DNA of 64,000 nucleotides from the NCBI RefSeq assembly GCF_020012125.1, contig NZ_JAIFAG010000001.1:3038001-3102000 (forward strand), in the 5' to 3' direction. This stretch comes from Hymenobacter psoromatis (GTDB lineage Bacteria > Bacteroidota > Bacteroidia > Cytophagales > Hymenobacteraceae). Shown one piece after another: positions 1-8,163 of the stretch. Positions within the stretch are counted from its first letter, which is position 1; the number at the start of each line of letters is the position of its first letter. The notes below the pieces were generated by a model. That model ran no database searches and was not told the origin of the DNA. It saw only the letters and a program-made list of their open reading frames with translations. The position numbers were made by a program, and so were the translations under genes.

Positions 1-613
1 GCTGCTCGCGGGCCTCGGCAGCGGTGAGGCCGGCCACTTTCTCGAGCTGGTTTTGCACGTCGTGCAGTTGGGCTTCGGCTTCCTGCTGCTTGGCTTGCAG
101 CTCAGCCAGGGCGGCTTCGTGCTTGCTCTGGCGCTTTTCTTCCTGCTGCTCGAAACGGGCGCGGTGGTGTTCGGTGTCGGCTTGCAGCTTTTCGCGGGTG
201 GCTTCCAGCTCTTTTTCCTTGTGCTGCAGGGCTTCAAGCTGCTTTTGGGTGGTATCGGTTAGGTGCTTGATGCTTTGCTCCTGAACTAGCACGCCCTGCC
301 GACGCTCGGTCAGCTCTTGGTCGAGGCCCGCTTTGAGACGCTGGCTTTCGGCCTCAAACTCGCGGCGCTGGCGCTTCTGCTCCTGCTCGTACTCGTTTTT
401 GAGGTTACGAAACTTATCTTTCGATTGCTGAATGCGCTCGTCGCGGGTGCGGGTGGCTTCGGCCTCAGCTTCGGCGAGGAGCTGCTGGGCTTGGGCGCGG
501 GCCGCGCCCTCGTGGTCTTGCCGGGCTTTGCCGGCCAGCTGGCGGCCTACCCCCACGCCCACCACGAGGGCGAGGACGGCGGCAATCGCGCAGTATAAAA
601 TTATAAGAGACAT
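1..613 (-). CDS. rny: Ribonuclease Y, N-terminal part (runs off the window)
   Basis: This reading frame stays open from an ATG at 611-613 to the window edge, giving 204 codons. The product starts MSLIILYCAIAAVLAL, a single N-terminal membrane anchor. A long charged coiled coil rich in Glu, Gln, Lys and Arg follows. This is the standard N-terminal layout of RNase Y, the membrane-bound endonuclease that starts mRNA decay; its KH and HD domains would lie outside the window. The gene follows zapA on the same strand, a neighbourhood common in Bacteroidota. A GGGGGTAGG octamer encodes Gly-Val-Gly next to the anchor. The identity rests on architecture and context, because the catalytic domain is not visible. 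Confidence 0.85.
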   Translation of the reverse strand, partial: MSLIILYCAIAAVLALVVGVGVGRQLAGKARQDHEGAARAQAQQLLAEAEAEATRTRDERIQQSKDKFRNLKNEYEQEQKRQRREFEAESQRLKAGLDQELTERRQGVLVQEQSIKHLTDTTQKQLEALQHKEKELEATREKLQADTEHHRARFEQQEEKRQSKHEAALAELQAKQQEAEAQLHDVQNQLEKVAGLTAAEAREQ

Positions 614-742
614 GGATTTTGGGAATTAGAAATGAACTAAGCCCATAGCCACGACAAAAACCCGAACCGAAACGCAGGAGAAGGCTACTTGCCTTCGATG
701 CGCCCGGCCGGGCCAACAAAACTGGTGGGTGCTACCCCGCCG

Positions 743-1036
743 CTAGGCGGCCAGCACCACGCCTGTTAGCAGCTCGTCGAGGCGCGCTAGGCGCTCGGTG
801 AGGGCTGCATCGGTTCCATCCTTTTCCTTGCTGACTTTCAGGGAGTCCGCCATTGTGGCGAGGGCTACCATCGCCAGCAGGTCCTGTTTGTCCTGAATCC
901 CGTATTGCTCCCGAAACTCCCGGAGCCGTTCGCTGAGCTGCCGGCCCGCCAGGCGCAGGCGCTCTTCGTCAGCCACTTCTACCCGCATGGGGTAGTCGCG
1001 CTCGGCAATGCGAATCTTGATGGCTAAGTCGTTCAT
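743..1036 (-). CDS. zapA: Cell division protein ZapA
   Basis: The 97-residue product begins MNDLAIKIRIAERDYPMRV and continues with a helical, charged region (LRLAGRQLSERLREF). It then has the ALATMADSL-type segment typical of ZapA. ZapA binds FtsZ filaments and stabilises the Z-ring at midcell. The length matches the family. The gene lies between an upstream coiled-coil gene (37 bp away) and rny (about 130 bp downstream), all on the minus strand, so the three probably share a transcript. The 130 bp before rny hold no gene I can support. Confidence 0.9.
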   Translation of the reverse strand: MNDLAIKIRIAERDYPMRVEVADEERLRLAGRQLSERLREFREQYGIQDKQDLLAMVALATMADSLKVSKEKDGTDAALTERLARLDELLTGVVLAA

Positions 1037-1072
1037 TCAGAGAGCAAATAAGAAAACGTATAAGAAGGTTTT

Positions 1073-1372
1073 TTAGTCCCTCAGATAGGCAAGGCACTTA
1101 TCTAGTTCGCGGATGTATTCGTTGAGGCGTTGTTTGAGCTCGTTGGCCTGGGTAGGTTCCCCGCCGGCTATAGTCTGCACAAGTTTAACAATGTTTTCCT
1201 GGTTTTGGTACTCGCGCAGCTGCTTTTCGCGCTCGCGGGCATCGGCGCGCAGGTGCTCGATGGTAACGTTAGCATCGGCCAGTTCCTCGCGTAGCTGCTG
1301 ATACGCAGCTACTAAGATGGTTACTTGTCGCTCCAGGCGGTCGAGTTGCGCGAGTTGCTGGGATGAAGCCAC
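1073..1372 (-). CDS. Small coiled-coil protein upstream of zapA
   Basis: I choose a GTG start at 1370-1372, giving about 99 residues beginning (M)ASSQQLAQLDRLERQV. An in-frame ATG at 1483 exists, but the extra 37 residues have no protein-like character and cover a CCTACCCCC octamer and the likely promoter. The chosen protein is almost wholly helical and charged, with heptad-like Leu spacing (LRADAREREKQLREYQ), and ends RELDKCLAYLRD. It has no signal peptide or membrane segment. The gene comes directly before zapA and is probably cotranscribed with it. Position and shape suggest a divisome accessory factor of the ZapB kind, but that is inference; I recognise no named domain. Confidence 0.7.
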   Translation of the reverse strand: MASSQQLAQLDRLERQVTILVAAYQQLREELADANVTIEHLRADAREREKQLREYQNQENIVKLVQTIAGGEPTQANELKQRLNEYIRELDKCLAYLRD

Positions 1373-1487
1373 GGTAAAGTATTGTTGAGCCCGCGAAGGT
1401 AGGGCGCGAACGCGGCAAGCCCCTACCCCCAGCGGGTAGCGTGAACGCTGCGAGTCCGCGCATAGAAACGTTCCTGCTAGCAACTCA

Positions 1488-1528
1488 CTAAAAAAGAAAC
1501 CCCGGCTACTAGCGCGGCCGGGGTTTCG
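1488..1528 (-). terminator. Intrinsic terminator after the M16 peptidase gene
   Basis: Read on the minus strand, GAAACCCCGGC and GCCGGGGTTTC form an 11-bp stem followed directly by a TTTTTT run. It sits downstream of the M16 peptidase gene and upstream of the coiled-coil/zapA/rny group, so those genes should have their own promoter between about 1373 and 1487. Confidence 0.75.
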
Positions 1529-1542
1529 AGGCGGAACGGGCC

Positions 1543-1620
1543 GTAGAGACGCGACTCTTCGCGTCTCTCTCCGCGTGAATAACCCTTATTGCCGAGAGAC
1601 GCGAAGGGTCGTGTCTCTAC
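1543..1620. repeat. Long intergenic palindrome, GTAGAGACGCGA type
   Basis: Two arms of 27 bases (1543-1569 and 1594-1620) are inverted copies with 25 of 27 positions matching, around a 24-base loop. The outer ends read GTAGAGAC and GTCTCTAC. It starts 6 bp beyond the M16 stop codon. No T-run follows, and a separate classical terminator lies just beyond, so this looks like a repeat element rather than the main terminator. Confidence 0.85.
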
Positions 1621-1625
1621 AAGTT

Positions 1626-4600
1626 CTATCCCTTCTTCTTGGTCTTCACCTTGCGGCCGTCCTCATCCTTCTTAGTTTTACCATCGGGCATGGCGGGCAG
1701 CACGGTCGAAGTAGGTACGGCCGCTGGGGCGGGGGTAGGCGCGGCAGTCACAGGCGTGCCATTGGCATCCAGCTCCTGCACGTCGTAGCCCAGCTCCGAG
1801 AGGCCGGGGAAAGCCTTGGCGCGGTCGCCGACCACTACAATATACATCTTATCGGCGGGCAGGTATTTCTGGGCCGATGCCTGCACGTCCTCCTTCTTCA
1901 GCGCTTTCAGGATGGTGCTCTGTTGCTGCACGTAGTCGGGCTTGAGGTCATACTCGACCAGGCGCGAGAGAAAGTTCGCCTTCTGCTGACCGGTTTCGTA
2001 GCGCAGCGCATCGCTCTGGCCCACTGAGCTTTGCAAGAAGGCCAGCTCCTCATCCGAGATACCATTGCGGTAGTTCTGAATTTCGCTCATAAACTCTTTC
2101 ACCGAGGCAGCGGTAGCATCGGCGCGCACGCCGGCCTGGGCGGTATAGGGGCCGAAGTAGCGCGTACCCCGGAAGCCCGAGTTGGCTCCGTAGGTGTAGC
2201 CTTTGTTCTCGCGCAGGTTCAGGTTAATACGCGAGTTGAAAGCCCCGCCGAGCAGGTAGTTCGAGAGGTAGGCTCGGTAGTAATCGCCAGTGGCGTCGTA
2301 GGCCAGCGGCGTGAGGTAGCCCACCCGGATTTCGGACTGCGCCGCGCCCGGCTTGTCAATGAAGTAAATCTTGGTTTTGTCGGGCTGCACCGCCGCCGTG
2401 GCCACGGGCAGGGTTACGGGCTTAGCGGCCCAGCTTTTCAGAAAGCCTAGATTCGGCTCCACGGCGGCCTGGTCCTGGTCGCCCACCACAGTGAGGAAGC
2501 TCACGCTGGGCGAGTAGAACTGCTGGTAGAACTGCTTCACATCATCGAGCGTGATACTACCCACGCTGGCCGTGGTGCCGCTATTGGGCACGCCCATGAT
2601 GTCATTAGGGCCATACAACAGCTTGGCATAGGCGTTATTAGCGATAACGACCGGCTGGGTTACCTGATTAGCGATGAGCTGCAAGTTCTGCTTTTTCACC
2701 CGTTCAAAATCGGCTGGGTCGAAACGCGGGTGCAGCAGCCGCTGGTCGAGTAGGGCCAAGGTCGCGGGCAGGTTTTTGGTCAGGCTCTGCACGTAGACCG
2801 ACGTGTTATCATCGCCCGCGAATACCTGTATGGTGCTACCCAGCCGGTCCAACGCCGCCGAAAACTCCTCGCCGGTGTATTTCTCCGAGCCTTCGTTCAG
2901 CATTTGGGCCGTGAGTGAGGCCAGGCCAGCTTTGCCGGGGTTGGCCTGCTCCAATCGGTGCCCGCCCTCAATAGTCAGCAGCATGGTCGTGGTCGGTAGC
3001 TCGGTGTTTTTTGTACCGATGAGCTTGAGGCCGTTGCCAAATTTATCTTCCCAAATGGCCGGAACCTTCACCACTGGGTTCGGCCCCGCCCCTGGCTGCT
3101 TCGAGCGGTCAAAGTTATCGGTGGCCTTCACGTATTTCAGGCCGTCGTAGCCGTAATTGGGGGCTACGTAGCCGGCCGTAGAGGCCGTGTAATTATCCTT
3201 GGCGGCCACCTCGTCGGTCTTGCCCTTGGGCACCACGCTCAGAATCACGGCGTGCTTACCGCGAATATATTTATCAAACACGCGCTGCACGTCGGCTTTC
3301 GTGAGGCTACGCAATTGCTTCAGCTCGATAGGCAGTCGATTGGGATTATTGAAAAAAGTCTGGTTGGCGGCGAGCTGGCTCACCTTGCCGCTCACGCTGC
3401 TTAGGCTGTTGATGAGCTGGGCCTCGGTGCTGGCTTTGTAGCGGGCTACCTGCTCGTCGGTGGGGCCGGTTTTGGCAAACTCGGCCAGCGTCTGGCGCAT
3501 CACTACCTCGGTGCTGTCCAGGCCCTTACCCGGTAGCGGCAGTGCCACCATCGCAAATTCGCCACTCAATTCTGAATTGCGCTGATATGCCTGGGCCTGC
3601 ACGGCTTTTTGGGGCTTCACCAGGTTTTTATAGAGCAAGGAGGTTTTGCCGCTACCGATGATATCGGCCAGCGCATCGAGCGGTACCTCGTCGGGGTTGC
3701 CGTGGGGCACGGTCGGAAACACCATTTGGAGCATTGGGAAGCGCACGTTGTCTTCGTAGCTCACGTAGCGGTCGGCGGTAAGCACGGGCTCGGGCAGCTT
3801 CTGCACCGGCACGGCCGGCCCCCGCTTAATGGGCCCAAAGTACTTTTCGGCCAGCTTCAGCACCTGCGCCGTCGTCACGTCGCCGCCCACGGTCAGGGTC
3901 GCGTTGTTTGGGCCGTACCAGCGCAGGAAAAAGTTCTTCAAATCCTGCACGCTGGAGTTATCCAGGTCTTTCAAATACCCGATGGTTAGCCACGAGTACG
4001 GGTGGCCATAGGGGTAGAGCGTCTTGGAGATATACTCGCTGGCCAGGCCGTAGGGCCGGTTGTCGTAGTTCTGGCCGCGCTCGTTTTTCACGGTAGCGCG
4101 CTGAATCTCAAACTTTTTCTGACTCACCGCATCCAGCAAAAAGCCCATGCGGTCGGCTTCGAGCCAGAGGGCGGTTTCGAGCTGGTTGCTCGGCACGGTT
4201 TCGTAATAGTTGGTGCGGTCCTGGTTGGTGCTGCCGTTGAGGGTGCCGCCGGCGGCCGTCACCAGCTTGAAATGCTGCTGGTCGCCCACGTGGTCGGAGC
4301 CCTGAAACATCATGTGTTCAAAGAAGTGCGCGAAGCCCGACTTACCAATCTGCTCCCTGGCCGAACCTACGTGGTAGGTCACGTCCACGTGCACCAGCGG
4401 GTCGGAGTGGTCCTCGGCCACCACTACCGTCAGGCCATTGGGCAGCACGTACTTGGAGTACGGAATAACCAGCTCGCCGGGCTTGCGGGTCACAGTTTCG
4501 ACCAGCCGCGCACCGCCAAGGGTGGGCGCAGCCGTCATTTTTTTAGCCGAAGCTTTCGGAGTTTTGGGCGCGGCTTGTTGCGCGGCGGCCGGGGCCGCTA

Positions 4601-4646
4601 CCAGCGCCAGCCCGCACAGCCAGGGGTAGGCAGAACGTATTTTCAT
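1626..4646 (-). CDS. Fused two-domain M16 (insulinase family) zinc peptidase
   Basis: The 1006-residue protein starts with a signal peptide (LVAAPAAAQQ), so it is exported. The zinc motif HxxEH is seen as HFFEH near residues 107-111, followed by the second-half glutamate region (ALWLEADRM). This active half is followed by a second M16 half that lacks HxxEH (around VLPATLALLDQRLLHP), as in fused peptidases where one half is catalytic and the other a lid. Family members degrade short peptides in the periplasm or at the membrane. The tail is Pro/Ala-rich with APTPAP encoded by a CCTACCCCC octamer, and ends in Lys (KVKTKKKG). It is probably monocistronic: palindromes flank both sides. Substrate unknown. 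Confidence 0.92.
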   Translation of the reverse strand: MKIRSAYPWLCGLALVAAPAAAQQAAPKTPKASAKKMTAAPTLGGARLVETVTRKPGELVIPYSKYVLPNGLTVVVAEDHSDPLVHVDVTYHVGSAREQIGKSGFAHFFEHMMFQGSDHVGDQQHFKLVTAAGGTLNGSTNQDRTNYYETVPSNQLETALWLEADRMGFLLDAVSQKKFEIQRATVKNERGQNYDNRPYGLASEYISKTLYPYGHPYSWLTIGYLKDLDNSSVQDLKNFFLRWYGPNNATLTVGGDVTTAQVLKLAEKYFGPIKRGPAVPVQKLPEPVLTADRYVSYEDNVRFPMLQMVFPTVPHGNPDEVPLDALADIIGSGKTSLLYKNLVKPQKAVQAQAYQRNSELSGEFAMVALPLPGKGLDSTEVVMRQTLAEFAKTGPTDEQVARYKASTEAQLINSLSSVSGKVSQLAANQTFFNNPNRLPIELKQLRSLTKADVQRVFDKYIRGKHAVILSVVPKGKTDEVAAKDNYTASTAGYVAPNYGYDGLKYVKATDNFDRSKQPGAGPNPVVKVPAIWEDKFGNGLKLIGTKNTELPTTTMLLTIEGGHRLEQANPGKAGLASLTAQMLNEGSEKYTGEEFSAALDRLGSTIQVFAGDDNTSVYVQSLTKNLPATLALLDQRLLHPRFDPADFERVKKQNLQLIANQVTQPVVIANNAYAKLLYGPNDIMGVPNSGTTASVGSITLDDVKQFYQQFYSPSVSFLTVVGDQDQAAVEPNLGFLKSWAAKPVTLPVATAAVQPDKTKIYFIDKPGAAQSEIRVGYLTPLAYDATGDYYRAYLSNYLLGGAFNSRINLNLRENKGYTYGANSGFRGTRYFGPYTAQAGVRADATAASVKEFMSEIQNYRNGISDEELAFLQSSVGQSDALRYETGQQKANFLSRLVEYDLKPDYVQQQSTILKALKKEDVQASAQKYLPADKMYIVVVGDRAKAFPGLSELGYDVQELDANGTPVTAAPTPAPAAVPTSTVLPAMPDGKTKKDEDGRKVKTKKKG

Positions 4647-4780
4647 AAGAGAAGAAAAGGGTGAGAAAAGCCGCTGGTAGTAAGCAGAAGTGCCTTACCC
4701 CCACCAGCAGCCCACAATGTTACTCGCCAACAAGCACAAAACATTACATTATTCCCTCGTTTTCTTCTATGCTACCATAG

Positions 4781-4864
4781 AAATGCGCCACGTCGCATTC
4801 GGGAGTTGAACGTCCGCTGGTTGAGCCCCGAACACCTGATTTCCGAACGCGTCGTGGCGCATTT
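4781..4864. repeat. Long intergenic palindrome between the M16 gene and pheT
   Basis: Arms at 4781-4802 and 4843-4864 (22 bases each, 20 matching) begin AAATGCGCCACG and end CGTGGCGCATTT. The structure ends 15 bp beyond the pheT stop codon, so in RNA it would be a 3'-end stem-loop of pheT. Its sequence differs from the palindrome at 1543-1620. Confidence 0.8.
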
Positions 4865-4879
4865 TACCCTTAGCCAGAA

Positions 4880-7333
4880 TTACTTCCGAATCAGCGCGCC
4901 AGCCTGCTTTTCAAACTGTTGGATGAGCCGCTGCATCACCTGGTCAATGGCCTGGTCAGTGAGGGTTTGGGCAGGGTCTTGTAGGGTGAAGCTGACGGAG
5001 TACGACTTCTTGCCAGCCTCCAGCCGGTCGCCCTCGTACGTATCGAATACATTGAGGCCGTGCAGCAGCTTCTTCTCGGCGCGCTGCGCGATGGTGCGCA
5101 ACTGCTCGAAGGTCACGCCCTTATCTACGACTAGCGACAGGTCGCGGCGCACTTCCGGGAAGCGGGGCAGTTCGCGGGCTACGAGGGTAGGCTTATATTT
5201 TTTGAGCAGCCAGTCCCAATCCAATTCGGCATACCACACGGGCTGGCTCACGTCGAGGCGCTTGAGCACGGCCGGCGATACGGCCCCAACGTGGCCGATG
5301 AGCTGGTTTTGCACCAGCAGCCCTACCCCCCCCGCCAGGTACGGGTGCTGCGTGGGCTGCGGCGCGGCCTGCGGGTGGCCCAGCGCGGCCAGCACCTGCT
5401 GCACCGCCCCGGCCGCGTCGGCGAAGGTCGTTTTGCGGGTCGGGTGCTGCCAGCTTTCGGCGCTGAAATTGCCCGTTAGCCAGAGGCCAAGCACGGTTTT
5501 TTCGAGGTAGCCGCCCGCCGCCCGCTGGTAGGTGCGGCCAAATTCGTAGAGCTTGAGGTCGCGCTGGCGGCGGTTGAGGTTGTGGCGCACCACTTCCAGG
5601 CCCGAATGCAGCAGCGCGGGCCGCATCACGTTCAGGTCCTGGCTGTTATAATTCAGAATGCGTACCAGGTTCTCAGCTGGCGCATCGGCTGGCTCGAAGT
5701 ACTGCGAGTTGGTGAGCGAGTTGGTGATAATCTCCGAAAAGCCTTGGCCGCTGAGCAGGCTGGCCACTTTCTGGCGCACCACTTCGGGGTCGGGGTTGGG
5801 GAAGGGCGAGAGGAAAGAGGCCGAGTTGTGGGGCCGCAACGCCACGTTATTAAAGCCATAGATGCGCAGGATTTCCTCCACCACGTCGGCCTCGCGGGTC
5901 ACGTCCACCCGGTAGGGCGGCACCTGCAAGAGCCAAGCTTTTGAATTGGGAATTAGGAAGGAGGAATTAGGAGTTTTTTCGGTGATTTCCTCTTCGATCT
6001 TAATGTCGAGGTTAGTCAGGATTTCACGGATGCGCGCCTCGCTGATTTCCTGGCCGATGAGCTGCGCGACGCGGGGTAGGCGCAGGCGCACTTCGCTGTT
6101 GGGGATAGGGTGCGGAAACTCGTCCACGACCGGCGCGGCAATGCGCGCGCCGGCCACTTCCTGCAGCAGCAGGGCGGCGCGTTGCAGGGCCAGGGGCACC
6201 ATGTAGGGGTCAGTGCCGCGCTCGAAGCGGAAGGAGGCATCGGTTTTCAGGCCGTGCGCCTGACTGGTGCGGCGCACTACGGCCGGCGCGAAATAGGCGC
6301 TTTCCAGGAATACCCGCGTGGTGCCCGCCCCTACCCCCGACGTTTTGCCGCCAAACACGCCGGCCAGCGCCATTGGCGCGCCATTACCGTCGGCAATCAC
6401 GAGGTCGTCGGCGCTCAGCGTGCGCGCCACGTTGTCCAGGGTCACGAAGTGCTCGCCGGCCTCCGCGCGCTTCACCCGCAGGTGGCCGTCCGTGATGGCC
6501 GCCGCGTCAAAAGCGTGCAGCGGCTGGCCTAACTCGTGCAGTACGAAGTTGGTGACATCCACCACGTTATTAATCGGCGAAAGCCCGATGCTGCGCAGCC
6601 GGCGCTGGAGCCACTCGGGCGAGGGGCCGACTTTCACATTATCCAAGAGCAGGCCGGCGTAGCGCGGGCACGCTTGGTCGTCCTCGATGGTAACCTTGAT
6701 ATTCTCGCCCGCGGCGGGGGTAGCAAATTTGCTCACGTCGGGCAAGTGGGTGGGCTGGCCTAGCAGGGCGCGCAGGTCGCGGGCCACGCCGTAGTGCGAG
6801 GCGGCATCGGCCCGGTTGGGCGTGAGGCCAATTTCAAAAATTACATCTGAGCCCAGGCCAAAGTAATCGGCGGCGGGCGTACCGTCGGGCAGGTCGGTAT
6901 CGAGCACCAAGATACCGGCGTGCGACTGGCCCAGGCCAATCTCATCCTCGGCGCAAATCATGCCCTCGGAGGCCGCGCCGCGAATTTTCGACTTCTTGAT
7001 TTTGAATGGCTCGCCAGCCGTGGGGTGCAGCATCGCGCCTTCCAGGGCCACCACTACGCGCTGGCCGGCGGCTACGTTGGGCGCACCGCACACGATTTGG
7101 CGGGGGGTAGCATCGCCCACGCTTACCGTGGTCAAGCTTAATTTATCGGCGTCGGGGTGACGCTCACAAGTCAGCACGGTACCCAGCACCACGCCGCGCA
7201 GGCCGCCGGGAATGCTTTCCAGCTCAGTCAGGCTTTCCACTTCGAGGCCGGAGCCGGTGAGCAGCGCGCCCACTTCGGCAGCGGGCAGGGGGGTAGGGAA
7301 CAGCGTTTTGAGCCAGTCGAAGGAGATAGTCAT
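4880..7333 (-). CDS. pheT: Phenylalanine-tRNA ligase beta subunit
   Basis: The 817-residue protein has the full PheT layout: N-terminal MTISFDWLK segment, OB-fold tRNA-binding domain (about residues 40-155, GAPNVAAGQRVVVA), B3/B4 editing domain, B5 domain (VPPYRVDVTREADV), synthetase-like core, and a C-terminal FDX-ACB domain (LPRFPEVRRDLSLVVDKGVT). With PheS, encoded elsewhere, it charges tRNA-Phe. An oddity lies in the B5 region: a short insert reading TPNSSFLIPNS, encoded by an AT-rich tract at about 5941-5977 that resembles short tracts elsewhere in the window. The frame stays open through it. Several CCTACCCC octamers also lie within the gene. Confidence 0.97.
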   Translation of the reverse strand: MTISFDWLKTLFPTPLPAAEVGALLTGSGLEVESLTELESIPGGLRGVVLGTVLTCERHPDADKLSLTTVSVGDATPRQIVCGAPNVAAGQRVVVALEGAMLHPTAGEPFKIKKSKIRGAASEGMICAEDEIGLGQSHAGILVLDTDLPDGTPAADYFGLGSDVIFEIGLTPNRADAASHYGVARDLRALLGQPTHLPDVSKFATPAAGENIKVTIEDDQACPRYAGLLLDNVKVGPSPEWLQRRLRSIGLSPINNVVDVTNFVLHELGQPLHAFDAAAITDGHLRVKRAEAGEHFVTLDNVARTLSADDLVIADGNGAPMALAGVFGGKTSGVGAGTTRVFLESAYFAPAVVRRTSQAHGLKTDASFRFERGTDPYMVPLALQRAALLLQEVAGARIAAPVVDEFPHPIPNSEVRLRLPRVAQLIGQEISEARIREILTNLDIKIEEEITEKTPNSSFLIPNSKAWLLQVPPYRVDVTREADVVEEILRIYGFNNVALRPHNSASFLSPFPNPDPEVVRQKVASLLSGQGFSEIITNSLTNSQYFEPADAPAENLVRILNYNSQDLNVMRPALLHSGLEVVRHNLNRRQRDLKLYEFGRTYQRAAGGYLEKTVLGLWLTGNFSAESWQHPTRKTTFADAAGAVQQVLAALGHPQAAPQPTQHPYLAGGVGLLVQNQLIGHVGAVSPAVLKRLDVSQPVWYAELDWDWLLKKYKPTLVARELPRFPEVRRDLSLVVDKGVTFEQLRTIAQRAEKKLLHGLNVFDTYEGDRLEAGKKSYSVSFTLQDPAQTLTDQAIDQVMQRLIQQFEKQAGALIRK

Positions 7334-7374
7334 CAGCGAAAGCGCCGACCAGATTGGGAGCCAGGCGCGGGCCG

Positions 7375-7382
7375 CAAAGGTA
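7375..7382 (-). promoter_or_regulatory. Candidate -7 box of the pheT promoter
   Basis: On the minus strand the sequence reads TACCTTTG, matching the Bacteroidota -7 consensus TAnnTTTG, 41 bp upstream of the pheT ATG. I find no TTG at the ideal 19-bp distance, so the -33 element is weak or absent. Confidence 0.45.
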
Positions 7383-7411
7383 GGGCTTGATGAAAAGGCC
7401 GCCGCGCCAGC

Positions 7412-8050
7412 CTACTGCGGGGCCAACTGCTCGCCGGCCAGCACGGGCACGCTCAGACGGTTATCGGCGGGCGGCTTGGGGCAGCTGTACTCGTGGTTGT
7501 AGGCGCAGAAGGGGTTGAAAGCAGTATTAAAATCGAGCGTGATGTCGGCGGCATCGGGGGTGGGCAGAGGTAGGTCGAGGTAGCGGCCGCCGGCGTAGGT
7601 CTGCTGGCCGTTGGTAGGGTCTGTGAAGGGGAGAAACAGCTCCTGGCCCGCCCCTACCCCCTGTTTTTGCAGCAGCGCCAGCCGCTGAGGCCGGCCGCCC
7701 AACTCAAACTCGGCGGTACCCCAGCTCACGTAGGCATCGGCCGAGCCGCGGGTGAGGGCCAGCGGCAGCGGGGCCGGCACGGCGGCGCGGGTCAGGCGGG
7801 CCACCACGCGGTAAGCCGCATTGGGCTTGAAGTAGCGCAGGCCGCCAAACGCCGCCCGCTGCCCGGCCGGCAGGGGCGAACTAGGGCTCTCGCGGAAGGC
7901 GGCGTCTTTTTGCTGGCGCGCCCGGCGGATTTGAGCAGCGTAGGCGGGGTCGGCCGGCGCGGCGGGGGTAGGCGCGGAGCTGCCCAAAAAATTGTAGATT
8001 AATAAACCAACAACTGCCAGCAGGCCAGCGGCCAGGAGAATTTTACGCAT
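7412..8050 (-). CDS. DUF1684 family exported protein
   Basis: I choose the ATG at 8048-8050 (MRKILLAAGLLAVVGLL) over one four codons upstream, because it places the hydrophobic signal or anchor at the terminus. After a Pro/Ala linker the protein shows DUF1684 hallmarks: an early RRARQQKDAAFRESP segment, FGGLRYFKPN, and the C-terminal DFNTAFNPFCAYN followed by SCPKPPADNRLSVPVLAGE. The family has no established biochemical role. The gene lies between radC and pheT on the same strand, with a long palindrome just upstream. About 212 residues. Confidence 0.88.
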   Translation of the reverse strand: MRKILLAAGLLAVVGLLIYNFLGSSAPTPAAPADPAYAAQIRRARQQKDAAFRESPSSPLPAGQRAAFGGLRYFKPNAAYRVVARLTRAAVPAPLPLALTRGSADAYVSWGTAEFELGGRPQRLALLQKQGVGAGQELFLPFTDPTNGQQTYAGGRYLDLPLPTPDAADITLDFNTAFNPFCAYNHEYSCPKPPADNRLSVPVLAGEQLAPQ

Positions 8051-8065
8051 AGTTAGGAGCACCGT

Positions 8066-8152
8066 AGTAGCGCGAACTTTATAGTTCGCGTCCCCGCGCC
8101 GTTAAAACCGTTGTTACGGCGCGGAGACGCGAACCACAAAGTTCGCGCTACT
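8066..8152. repeat. Long intergenic palindrome, AGTAGCGCGAAC type
   Basis: Arms at 8066-8102 and 8116-8152 (37 bases each, 34 matching) surround a 13-base loop. The outer ends read AGTAGCGCGAAC and GTTCGCGCTACT. It fills the gap between the radC stop codon and the DUF1684 start. No T-run follows on either strand. Confidence 0.88.
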
Positions 8153-8163
8153 GGGCTACTGCA

